In this document: piece by piece, positions 17,341 through 25,459 of the stretch
How positions within the stretch are numbered: the stretch's first letter is position 1
How the letters are laid out: each line of letters opens with the position of its first letter
DNA from: Syntrophales bacterium
GTDB lineage: Bacteria > Desulfobacterota > Syntrophia > Syntrophales > PHBD01
Length of the DNA stretch: 64,000 nt
Assembly (NCBI GenBank): GCA_035363115.1
Contig: DAOSEM010000006.1
Span: forward strand, 140,790 to 204,789
Direction: 5' to 3'
Notes under the pieces: model-generated
Seen by the model: the letters and a program-made list of their open reading frames with translations, nothing else
Told to the model about the DNA's origin: nothing
Databases searched by the model: none
Translations under genes and position numbers: made by a program

Positions 17341-18258
17341 TCAATCCAGCACGATCATGACGCGGCACTTCTGCATGAACGCCACGTTCTCCTTGACGGA
17401 GCGGAGCTTCTGCGCATCGTCGCCGGCGATCTTCAGGTCCGATTTGCCCGCCCCCTCGGCACTCAGGGCCTTGACGGTGAGCGGATTGTTCGTCACCCGG
17501 GGGTTTCCCTGGGCGGCGGAGAGATCCCTGGCGTAGCCGCTGATTCCCTGCTGAATGGCGAATTCCTTGTTCACCACGAGGGTCCCGTACACTTCCTTCC
17601 CGTTCTCGTCGAAGACCTTGGGGGACATGGCGGGACGGGCGCCGAGGCCCCGGGCGTCAATGACCAGTCCCGTGAAAATGTCATCCGACTTTCCGGGTTT
17701 CGGCCTCACGGGCGGGGGCGGCGGATCGGTCTTCTTGTCGTCGGTGATCGCCTTCGGCAGGATCGTCCGGACGAAGGTACCGGACATGGACATCCGAACG
17801 GTCACTTCCACGGTCCCGTCGGACATGTACTCCCGGTTGGTCACCTTGGCGTTCTTCACGAGGCCGGAGACGCTCGCCTGAATGACGTCGCTCTCGGTGA
17901 CGAAATCCTTCACGGTGGTCTGAGAGTCGATCTGGACCCCCTTGGTCACCTCCAGGAGGTTCCGGTAGGCGTCCACCTGGGCGGCCCGGAGAGCCATCGG
18001 CCGCGCCTGCGGCTTGCCGTAGTATTTCTCGGGAGGAGCGCCGATCCCCACGGCCTCGATGTAGCCTTCCTCATAGTTGATGAGCCCCTTCCCGTCCGGC
18101 GTGGTTTCCGCCACCTTGGCCTCGATGATCTTGTTCCACTTGTCCAGGGTTACCTTGCCGTCCCCCGCCGCCTGCCCCTGCTGGCAGAAACCGGCACCGG
18201 CCAGTACGAACATCGCAGCCGCGAGGACACCCGCGAAAACCAGAACCTTCGATCTCAT
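17341..18258 (-). CDS. Secreted LPP20-like protein
   Basis: The 305-residue product has a signal peptide (to about residue 24). A domain around residues 85-165 has the pattern ARPMALRAAQVDAYRNLLE and a KGVQIDSQTTV segment, as in the LPP20/FlgT-like family of periplasmic or surface proteins. A proline-rich linker (DPPPPPVRPKP) leads to a C-terminal domain. It follows the large GNA1162-type lipoprotein gene by 106 bases and may be its functional partner in the envelope. The exact role is unknown. Confidence 0.72.
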   Translation of the reverse strand: MRSKVLVFAGVLAAAMFVLAGAGFCQQGQAAGDGKVTLDKWNKIIEAKVAETTPDGKGLINYEEGYIEAVGIGAPPEKYYGKPQARPMALRAAQVDAYRNLLEVTKGVQIDSQTTVKDFVTESDVIQASVSGLVKNAKVTNREYMSDGTVEVTVRMSMSGTFVRTILPKAITDDKKTDPPPPPVRPKPGKSDDIFTGLVIDARGLGARPAMSPKVFDENGKEVYGTLVVNKEFAIQQGISGYARDLSAAQGNPRVTNNPLTVKALSAEGAGKSDLKIAGDDAQKLRSVKENVAFMQKCRVMIVLD

Positions 18259-18364
18259 GTCAACCTCCTGATGATGGTCAAATCGATTTTGTTCACGTCG
18301 GGGTGGGAGGGTAACACAAAGCTTTTTCCCAATTCAAGGAGGAAAAAGGCACCCTCCCCCCGCT

Positions 18365-21136
18365 CTATTTCCGCTCCCGGAAGGCCTCCGGCTCCGGTTT
18401 TACGAGCCAGGGGCTGATATTTACGTTCTTTTCCGGGTCGCCGAAGATCATGCGCATGTCCGGCGGGCTCTTTCCCCACCAGTTGTTCCGGGCATCGATG
18501 TACAGGGACGAGAAGCTCTGGATGGCCACCTCGTTCTTTTCAAAATTGTTCCGCTGGATCAGGGGACGCGACGTCCCGACGCACTTGACGGCGCCCTCCC
18601 CCCGGTTTCCCGTGAAGGTGCTGAAGGAAATGGTCGGGGAGGCGTCGTTCCGGCAGAAGACCCCGCACTGGCTGCTGTCGGCCACGTGGCAGTGGCTGAT
18701 CTCGGGACTGCCGAAGTGGATGTCGAAGGCCGTCTCGGCGTACTTCACGATGCACCAGGAGAAGGTGCTGTTGACCGCCGTGGATTTCGCCAGCCGGAAG
18801 GCGCTGGAATAGAACCCCGGCGAAGGGGACGTCCCGGAAGCAGTGAACAGGATCGGCAGATCCCGGGTCCCCCGGGCGATCACTCCCCCGTTCTCGGCCA
18901 CGATGGCCGTGTTCCGGTCGAACAGGACCGTGACGCCCCGCTCGATGGTCAGGACGGCGCCCCCGTCGAGGATCACGTCGCTGGTGACGGTGTAGGGGCT
19001 GTTCGACTGGATCAGGAAGCCATTCGCCGTGATACGCCCGCCGATCCGGGAGGACAGGATCGGAAGCTCCAGGGATTTTCCACCCGGCCAGGGGGCGTTC
19101 AGGATGCTCTGAACGTCCACTTTCCCCTGGACCCCCGCCAGCACGTCCGGTCCCCGGGTGCTTCCCCACCAGTTGCCATGAGCCTTTACGGAATCGCCCG
19201 TGGCGGGAGCCTGGATATTGAAGGGCAGGTTGTCCGTGACGTTGTTTTCCGAGATGGCCGGATTTCCCCCCGCCAGGACGATTCCGGACCCGCGGTTCCG
19301 GGAAACGCTGTTCCTCAGGATCGCCGGGGCCGCCCTCTCCACGAGGATACCCGCGTTCAGGTTGTCCTCGATGGCGTTGTCCGCCACCAGGGGGGCCGCT
19401 CCGTCGATGGCGACGACGGCCGACTGCAGGTTCCGGGATATCCGGGATTTCAGCAGGCGCGGCTTGGAGAAGACCCCGGAGGCCCGGAAGGCCGTGGTGT
19501 TCTCCGTCAGCTCCGACGACTCCACAACGGGCGACGACGCCTCGCAGTCGATTGCCCGCCGGGCGTTCCGGATCCGGACGTAACCCAGGTCATTCACCTT
19601 GTCCTTCACGTTCCGGAAGCGGATGCCAGGCCAGGTATTCCCTTCCCGGGCGGAGTCGAAGACGATGATCCGTTCCGAGTCGCCCCGGGCCAACAACCGC
19701 CCCTCCACGAGGAGTGGCGCATCCTCGGAGCGGATCTCCGTGCCGGGCTGGATGGTCAGAACCGCCTGGTCCCGGACCGTCACCGGCCCCGTCATGACGT
19801 AGGGACTGGCGCCGGCGTGCCAGGTCGTGTCGGCGTCGATGACCCCCTTGACCGGCGTGGGCCCCGGAGCCACGGGCATCCCGGCGACGGCGTCCTTCCG
19901 CAGGCTCTCGTTCCCCGCCAGGTCCATGGCCGTTACCTGGTAATAATAGGATGTCCCGTTCTGGAGGGAGGGATCCCGATCCGTGAACTCGGTGAACTCG
20001 GTCTTCGCCACCTCGACGAAGCCGCTCAGGGGGGTGGCGCTCCGGTAGACGCGGTACCCCGCCAGGTCCGGATCGGCGGACTTGTTCCAGCGGAGCTGGA
20101 CGATGCGGTCCTTCCCCACGGCGACCACGTTCGCCGGGGCATCGGGCGGCGTCGTCTTGAGGGTCACGGTCCCGACGGCGTCGACCCACTCGGAGAAGTT
20201 GCCCGGATCGTTCGCCAGGGCCAGCCTTCCGGTGATGATGGCCTGTCGGACATTGTCCCCCGGAACCACCCGGTAGGTCCCCAGGTACCACCCCGGCTCG
20301 GTCTCCTGCATGTCGATGTGCTTCCGGTAATCCCCGATGGAGAAGGAGGCCAGCATCTTCGGCGCTCCCTGGAGGACCACCTTGATCTCGTCGCCCGCCT
20401 TCTTCGGCAGGTTTTTCGTGTCCTGGGTCAGGAGCGTGATGGAGGGCGGCCGGAGCGCCTCCGCCAGGCTCGGCACCGGGATGGTCTTCACCATGTCGCG
20501 GAAGAGGTCGTCGCAGGCTCGAAGCAGCTGGATGTCTCGCATGTTGAGGGACGTGGCGATGACGACGGCCACGATCCCCACGGGGGTCGTGGAGATGCCG
20601 CCCTCATGGATCCGGGCGGTATGCTTGCCGCTCCAGAGGAAATGCCCCGTCTTCGTGTCGTACATCTTTACCTCGGCCCCCACGGAGACCTGGGAGTAGA
20701 GGGCCAGGAAAAGCTTGTCGAAGTTGGAGACGGTTCCGTAGACGACCGCGTCGACGCCGAGGATCTTTCCCAGCTCCTGGGGGGTCTTCTTCGCCAGTTC
20801 CTTCGGGTCTCCCATCAGGTCCGCCTTGCGGAGGAGGCTGTCGACCCGCTGAATCTGCATGTCTGCAAACGGCAGGGAACTGAAGTGGTTGTAGAACCCC
20901 CGGCGGACCTCCTCGGACCCCTTCTGGCTGTCAGCCTCGTTGACGAAGGGAAGGACGGCCACCGTCCTGGGCATGTTTTTGGCCATGAACGGATCGGTCT
21001 TGTAGGTGCCCTCGAACAGGCTCCGGATCGGCGGGGTGATCACCGTGCTCTCGGTGACGACGGCGCATCCCTGGCCGACCAGCAACAGCAGAGCGACCGT
21101 CAGGATCTTCCACGGTACAGGATGCCTCGCATTCAT
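18365..21136 (-). CDS. Multidomain lipoprotein: GNA1162-like, fibronectin III and beta-helix
   Basis: The 923-residue lipoprotein has a lipobox ending GQGC near residue 24. Residues about 30-250 resemble GNA1162/DUF799 (RTVAVLPFVNEA, GVDAVVYGTVSNF, then a SLNMRDIQ segment). A fibronectin type III domain follows at about 345-435. The rest is a right-handed parallel beta-helix of NosD type with two NWWG motifs near both ends of its repeats. The start at 21136 follows a GGAGG site and gives the signal peptide. The fusion suggests a surface-exposed carbohydrate- or matrix-binding protein assembled with the LPP20-like neighbour. Confidence 0.8.
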   Translation of the reverse strand: MNARHPVPWKILTVALLLLVGQGCAVVTESTVITPPIRSLFEGTYKTDPFMAKNMPRTVAVLPFVNEADSQKGSEEVRRGFYNHFSSLPFADMQIQRVDSLLRKADLMGDPKELAKKTPQELGKILGVDAVVYGTVSNFDKLFLALYSQVSVGAEVKMYDTKTGHFLWSGKHTARIHEGGISTTPVGIVAVVIATSLNMRDIQLLRACDDLFRDMVKTIPVPSLAEALRPPSITLLTQDTKNLPKKAGDEIKVVLQGAPKMLASFSIGDYRKHIDMQETEPGWYLGTYRVVPGDNVRQAIITGRLALANDPGNFSEWVDAVGTVTLKTTPPDAPANVVAVGKDRIVQLRWNKSADPDLAGYRVYRSATPLSGFVEVAKTEFTEFTDRDPSLQNGTSYYYQVTAMDLAGNESLRKDAVAGMPVAPGPTPVKGVIDADTTWHAGASPYVMTGPVTVRDQAVLTIQPGTEIRSEDAPLLVEGRLLARGDSERIIVFDSAREGNTWPGIRFRNVKDKVNDLGYVRIRNARRAIDCEASSPVVESSELTENTTAFRASGVFSKPRLLKSRISRNLQSAVVAIDGAAPLVADNAIEDNLNAGILVERAAPAILRNSVSRNRGSGIVLAGGNPAISENNVTDNLPFNIQAPATGDSVKAHGNWWGSTRGPDVLAGVQGKVDVQSILNAPWPGGKSLELPILSSRIGGRITANGFLIQSNSPYTVTSDVILDGGAVLTIERGVTVLFDRNTAIVAENGGVIARGTRDLPILFTASGTSPSPGFYSSAFRLAKSTAVNSTFSWCIVKYAETAFDIHFGSPEISHCHVADSSQCGVFCRNDASPTISFSTFTGNRGEGAVKCVGTSRPLIQRNNFEKNEVAIQSFSSLYIDARNNWWGKSPPDMRMIFGDPEKNVNISPWLVKPEPEAFRERK

Positions 21137-21239
21137 GTCTCCTCCTTGAAGAACCGTGTCTTTGGCTCCGGCCTGTTGCATCCGGGGATTCGGTGCCGCC
21201 CCCATGTCGCTTTCCGCGCCGGAAGAATCCCTCTTCCCT

Positions 21240-22007
21240 TCATTCCTCCCGGACGAGGGACAGGACATTCCCCCCGTTTCCCGGGTATGCCTCCCCGTGC
21301 CCCGGGTAGAGGACGCCTGGGGACAATTCCGCTTTCAACCAATGGAAAGAGCGCACGATTTCCTCTCTCTGCCAGCAGAAGCGATTCAGTCGGGGGCCCC
21401 GTGCCCCGTCGAGATGCAGGATCGTGTCGCCCGTAAGCAGCCGCCTCTCCTCCTCGTGGTACAGGCAGATGGAATCTTCCGTGTGTCCCGGGGTCTCCAG
21501 GACCTCCCATCCTCCGAATCCGAGTGGATACCGCTTCCGCCCAGCCCCGTCCAGCGGAAAAATCCTGTCCGGATCCACCCCGATGTCGTGGTGGTCCCGC
21601 AGGAACGGCAGCGGGATCCCCGCCAGGGGACCGAAGTTCAGGTGGGATGTGCGGCGTACATAGGACAGCGATCCGGCGGCGGCGGAGAGAAACCCCGTAC
21701 CCCATCCCCCAAGACGGCAGAGTTTCCGCTGTCCCTTCAGGTACTGCACCGCCAGGGGGTGGAGACAAACCTTCGTGCCGGGGGGACAGAATTCCAGGAA
21801 ACGGGCCACCCCCCCGATGTGGTCGACATGAAAGTGGGTGGCCAGGACCATGCGCACCTGGGCCAGGGACACCCCCGGCAGATCGGTGATGAAGCGGACC
21901 GCGTCGTCCGCCGCGCCGACGCTGCCGACATCGACCACCGCCAGGCCTTCACGGTCCGACAGGACATAACAGCGGGCGAACCCGCAGGGGGGAAGGCAAT
22001 GGACCAT
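21240..22007 (-). CDS. Metallo-beta-lactamase fold hydrolase
   Basis: The 255-residue protein has the zinc-binding motif THFHVDHIGG, a later GHTEDSI, GD in LLTGDTILH, and GHG near the end, so the MBL metal site is complete. The substrate is unknown. The family includes glyoxalase II-like and lactonase enzymes. The GGAG ribosome site lies at the very end of a small upstream frame. A strong promoter at 22284-22312 points toward this gene. Confidence 0.85.
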   Translation of the reverse strand: MVHCLPPCGFARCYVLSDREGLAVVDVGSVGAADDAVRFITDLPGVSLAQVRMVLATHFHVDHIGGVARFLEFCPPGTKVCLHPLAVQYLKGQRKLCRLGGWGTGFLSAAAGSLSYVRRTSHLNFGPLAGIPLPFLRDHHDIGVDPDRIFPLDGAGRKRYPLGFGGWEVLETPGHTEDSICLYHEEERRLLTGDTILHLDGARGPRLNRFCWQREEIVRSFHWLKAELSPGVLYPGHGEAYPGNGGNVLSLVREE

Positions 22008-22008
22008 G

Positions 22009-22212
22009 TCACTCCATCGGGGATTCTGGATTCACCGCAGCCTTCATGGATACAGGGCGGAGTCCGGCGGGGTCCCGTTCCATGCGGCACAGGGAAAGCG
22101 GTTCCTGCGGGGCGGGGAGACCGGTACGGAATGATCGCCGGCAAAACAGGGTGGATGCGGGATAAAATGCGAGAGGGGCGGTCGTCAGGACCGCCCGGAC
22201 CTTACGGTTCAT
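22009..22212 (-). CDS. Possible small leader protein upstream of MBL gene
   Basis: A 67-residue frame begins at an ATG with GGAG 8 bases upstream and ends with TGA one base before the MBL start codon (TGAcATG). The N-terminus is basic then hydrophobic, and the rest is proline- and arginine-rich without recognisable motifs. The transcript from the predicted promoter would cover it. It may be a translated leader or a chance frame in a long untranslated region. Confidence 0.3.
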   Translation of the reverse strand: MNRKVRAVLTTAPLAFYPASTLFCRRSFRTGLPAPQEPLSLCRMERDPAGLRPVSMKAAVNPESPME

Positions 22213-22283
22213 GGCATGCGCTCCGTGCCTTGGGAAAAGAGCCATGGCGCTGGGTTTGGATTGGATGACCCGACGAGGGCGAA

Positions 22284-22312
22284 AATATACGAAGGTTCCC
22301 CCGGGGTGTCAA
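22284..22312 (-). promoter_or_regulatory. Strong predicted sigma-70 promoter
   Basis: Minus-strand TTGACA (22307-22312), exactly 17 bases, then TATATT (22284-22289). Transcription would start near 22277, leaving about 270 bases before the MBL start codon. The remaining 22008-22356 gap holds only this and the small frame described separately. Confidence 0.7.
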
Positions 22313-22356
22313 GGCGAATGTCCTCACCGGTCAGGATCGCAGGATGATCCGCCGGG

Positions 22357-23232
22357 TCAGTGCCGGGGCACGTTGGGATCGGCCGGATAGCCGGTATGGG
22401 ACAGGTACTCCGCAAGGGCCAGGTGCCAGAAGCGGAGGGTCTTGCCCGTCGCATCCAGGAATTTCCTGCCGGAGAGAATGCTGTACCGCGGACGGACCGC
22501 CGGCCGGGGAAAGCGCTCCGTGGGCACCGGCGACACGGACACCCCCGTTTTCCCGGCCATCTCCAGGATCTTGCAGGCGAATCCATACCAGCTCACGGAC
22601 CCCCGGTTCGTTACGTGAAAGACCCCCCGGTACCCCCCTTCCAAGAGCAGGTTGACCGCCCCGGCCAGGTCCCAGGAATAGGTCGGGCAGCCCACCTGGT
22701 CGTCCACCACATCCAGTTGGCTCGTAACGGCCGCCTTCTCCAGGATGGTGCGGACGAAGTTCTTTCCGCGCCGCCCGTAAAGCCAGGAGGTCCGGATCAG
22801 AAGGGCGTTTTCCGTCGTCTCCATCAGCAGGCGCTCCCCCTCGAGCTTGGATTCACCGTAAACGTTCAGGGGTGCGCCGGGATCGTCCTCCACGTAGGGC
22901 GAGCCTTTCCGGCCGTCGAAAATGTAGTCCGTGCTGAAGTGGACGACCCGGATCCCCCGTTCCCGGCACGCCAGGGCGATGTTCTCGATCCCCCGCGCGT
23001 TGACGGCAAAGCAGCCCTCCCGGTCGGATTCGCATCCGTCCACGTTGGTATAGGCGGCGGCATTGACGACGGCATCCGGGGCCGCCTCCACGACGGCCTC
23101 GCGGCAGGCCTCCCGGGACGTGATGTCCAGTTCGTCGACGTCCTTGCCGGTCGCGTCATGGCCCGCCATGGTGAAGCGGTTCATCAGGTCGCTGCCGAGC
23201 ATCCCCTTGTGGCCGATGACCAGGATGTTCAT
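22357..23232 (-). CDS. rfbD: dTDP-4-dehydrorhamnose reductase
   Basis: This is the last enzyme of dTDP-L-rhamnose synthesis. The 291-residue extended short-chain dehydrogenase has the NAD-binding GHKGMLGSDL, AAYTNVDGCE, the catalytic YGESKLEGE (Tyr and Lys), and FSTDYIFDG. It overlaps truA by 4 bases. rfbA, rfbB and rfbC are not in the window. The product likely feeds surface polysaccharide. Confidence 0.92.
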   Translation of the reverse strand: MNILVIGHKGMLGSDLMNRFTMAGHDATGKDVDELDITSREACREAVVEAAPDAVVNAAAYTNVDGCESDREGCFAVNARGIENIALACRERGIRVVHFSTDYIFDGRKGSPYVEDDPGAPLNVYGESKLEGERLLMETTENALLIRTSWLYGRRGKNFVRTILEKAAVTSQLDVVDDQVGCPTYSWDLAGAVNLLLEGGYRGVFHVTNRGSVSWYGFACKILEMAGKTGVSVSPVPTERFPRPAVRPRYSILSGRKFLDATGKTLRFWHLALAEYLSHTGYPADPNVPRH

Positions 23233-23969
23233 TCGTACCGGACCTCCTTGAGAAACAGCCCCCGGGCGGGGGCGGTGATGCCGGCGGCGGCCCGGTCCCT
23301 TGCCGACAGGACGGCCGGGATGTCGCCGGGTTGTCTGCGTCCCTTGCCGACCTCGACCAGCGTGCCGGCGATAATCCGGACCATGTAGCGCAGAAATCCT
23401 TCCGCCTCCACGGTGATGCCGATGAAATCCTCCCGGTTCCGGGCAACGGAGATTTCACGGATCGTGCGGACCCGGTGGGGGGCGTCGGAGTGAATCGTGC
23501 TGAAGGACGTGAAGTCGTGGGTGCCGACCAGGTGCGCCGCCGCCTCCTGCATGGCCGCCACATCGAGGGGCTGAAAGATCTCCCAGGCGTAGCTCCGGTA
23601 CAGGGCGGAGCGGACGGGACGGTTCAGGATCCGGTAAAGGTAGACCTTGCCGGTGGCGCTGTGGCGGGCATGGAAATCATCCGGGGCCTCGTCGAGCCGG
23701 ATCACCGCGATGTCCCCGGGCAGAAGGCTGTTGAGGCCCAGGAGAAAATTGCGCACCGGGATCGCCGAGGCCGTCCGGAAATGGGCCACCTGGGCCAGGG
23801 CGTGGACACCCGCGTCGGTCCGGCCGGAGCCGATCACTTTCACGGTCTCGCCGGTCATGACGGCGACCTTCTCCTCCAGGACCTGCTGGATCGACAGGCC
23901 GTTCTTCTGGCGCTGCCAGCCGGCGTAGGCCGTTCCGTCGTATTCGAGGATCATCCGGATGTTTCGCAT
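23229..23969 (-). CDS. truA: tRNA pseudouridine(38-40) synthase
   Basis: The 246-residue protein has the TruA signature GSGRTDAGVHALAQVAHF with the catalytic aspartate. It also has YDGTAYAGWQRQ at the N-terminus and FLRYMVRIIAGTL near the C-terminus. The start at 23969 gives the usual MRNIRMILEYDG beginning. An in-frame start at 24059 would fall within the pgk terminator and is rejected. It sits just downstream of that terminator. Confidence 0.94.
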   Translation of the reverse strand: MRNIRMILEYDGTAYAGWQRQKNGLSIQQVLEEKVAVMTGETVKVIGSGRTDAGVHALAQVAHFRTASAIPVRNFLLGLNSLLPGDIAVIRLDEAPDDFHARHSATGKVYLYRILNRPVRSALYRSYAWEIFQPLDVAAMQEAAAHLVGTHDFTSFSTIHSDAPHRVRTIREISVARNREDFIGITVEAEGFLRYMVRIIAGTLVEVGKGRRQPGDIPAVLSARDRAAAGITAPARGLFLKEVRYE

Positions 23970-23975
23970 GGGGAC

Positions 23976-24003
23976 AAAAAAAGGGGAAGGATTCCTTCCC
24001 CTT
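23976..24003 (-). terminator. Rho-independent terminator after pgk
   Basis: On the minus strand AAGGGGAAGGA and TCCTTCCCCTT form a near-perfect hairpin followed by a run of T residues. It directly follows the pgk stop. Confidence 0.85.
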
Positions 24004-24034
24004 GCTGGTTCTGATTCGACGGTTCCCGGTCCTC

Positions 24035-25234
24035 CTATGAACGGACCGCCGTCCCGCACTCCTCCAGAGCTGCGATCCCCGGGAGGACCTTCCCCTCCAG
24101 GAGCTCCAGGGAGGCCCCGCCGCCGGTTGAAATATACGTGATCTTGTCGCTCTCGCCGGCCTTGTGGATGGCGACGTCGGTGTCGCCCCCGCCGACGATG
24201 GTCAGGGCGTAGGAGTTGGCCACGCTGTGTGCCAGTGCCGCCGTTCCCCGGCCGAATGCGTCGATCTCGAAGACCCCCATGGGGCCGTTCCAGACGATTG
24301 TCTTGGCATTGGCCAGGGCCTCCGAGAAGAGGGTGATCGTCGCCGGCCCGATGTCGAGGCCCATCCAGTGGGCGTTCATCTCCTGCACCGGAACGATCTT
24401 CGTCTCGGCCTCGGCGCTTTTCTCCTCGGCAATGACGACGTCGATGGGCAGGTAGAACTTGACGCCGCGCTCTTTCGCCGCGGCCAGGATCTCCTCGGCT
24501 TTCGGGATGAGCTCATCCTCCACGATGGACTTGCCGACGTGGTAGCCGAGGGCCTTGAGGAACGTGAAGGCCATACCGCCGCCGACGATCATCTTGTCGA
24601 CCTTCGTTGCGAGGTTGCTCAGCGCCGCCAGTTTGTCGGAGACCTTGGAGCCGCCGACGATGAAGACGAAGGGCCGCGGCGGGTTGTCGATGACCTTCTG
24701 GAAGTAGTTCATCTCCTTCTTGATGAGGAATCCGGCCCCGCACTCGGGGACGAAGCGCGTGATGGCCACGTTGGAGGCATGGCTCCGGTGGGCGTTCCCG
24801 AAGGCGTCGTCGATGTAGACGTCCGCCAGGGCGGCCAGCTCGCGGGCGAAGGCCTCGTCGTTCTTCTCCTCCTCCGGGTGAAAGCGGAGGTTTTCCAGGA
24901 GGATGACGTCTCCCGGGTTCATGCCGGCAACCAGCTGCCGGACGTCATCGCCGATGCAGTCGCCGGCCATCTTCACCTGCTTTTCCAGGAGCCGGGACAG
25001 GCGCTTGGCCACCGGGGCCAGGCTGTACTGGGGGGCATGCTTTCCCTTGGGGCGTCCCAGGTGGGACATGATGACAACCTTCGCGCCCTCGTCAAGGGCG
25101 TAGTTGATGGTGGGAAGGGTCGACCGGATCCGGATGTCGTCGGTGATGTTGCCCGACCCGTCGAGGGGTACGTTGTAATCGAACCGGAAGAGGACCCTTT
25201 TCCCTTTGAGATCCAGTGTGTCGATGAATTTCAC
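24035..25234 (-). CDS. pgk: Phosphoglycerate kinase
   Basis: The glycolytic/gluconeogenic enzyme transfers phosphate between 1,3-bisphosphoglycerate and ADP. The 399-residue protein has RFDYNVPLD, SHLGRPKG, DAFGNAHRSHAS, GGSKVSDKL, WNGPMGVFE and the C-terminal GGGDTDVAI and STGGGASLELLEG motifs. It has a GGAGG site and appears monocistronic, with its own terminator. No gap gene is adjacent. Confidence 0.97.
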   Translation of the reverse strand: MKFIDTLDLKGKRVLFRFDYNVPLDGSGNITDDIRIRSTLPTINYALDEGAKVVIMSHLGRPKGKHAPQYSLAPVAKRLSRLLEKQVKMAGDCIGDDVRQLVAGMNPGDVILLENLRFHPEEEKNDEAFARELAALADVYIDDAFGNAHRSHASNVAITRFVPECGAGFLIKKEMNYFQKVIDNPPRPFVFIVGGSKVSDKLAALSNLATKVDKMIVGGGMAFTFLKALGYHVGKSIVEDELIPKAEEILAAAKERGVKFYLPIDVVIAEEKSAEAETKIVPVQEMNAHWMGLDIGPATITLFSEALANAKTIVWNGPMGVFEIDAFGRGTAALAHSVANSYALTIVGGGDTDVAIHKAGESDKITYISTGGGASLELLEGKVLPGIAALEECGTAVRS

Positions 25235-25287
25235 AGCTCCTCCTTGCCCATTTCACGCAGACGTGATAAAAGACAGCCGACTTCCGC

Positions 25288-25306
25288 GGAGAATCGCTTA
25301 TTCTCC
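25288..25306. repeat. Short inverted repeat upstream of pgk
   Basis: GGAGAAT, CGCTT, ATTCTCC is a perfect 7-bp inverted repeat in the divergent pgk/carboxylase intergenic region, 54-72 bases before the pgk ATG. It could be an operator or a transcript hairpin. No known regulator is suggested. Confidence 0.4.
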
Positions 25307-25459
25307 ATTAAAAATCAGCTAGTTGGACGCGCTCCCGCCGATTGACCGGGACATATATATACCTCGAACCCTCCCCAGGTCAAGGCGGAAGTCGCCCGGA
25401 CCCTCTGCACGGACATTGGTGTCTGTCACCGATCCAATACGAGAGAGAAGGAGACTGCA

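Noticed and set aside
18686..21436. 916-residue plus-strand frame opposite the multidomain lipoprotein
   Set aside because: It is antisense to a gene with clear domains and a lipobox, and shows only GC-driven composition.
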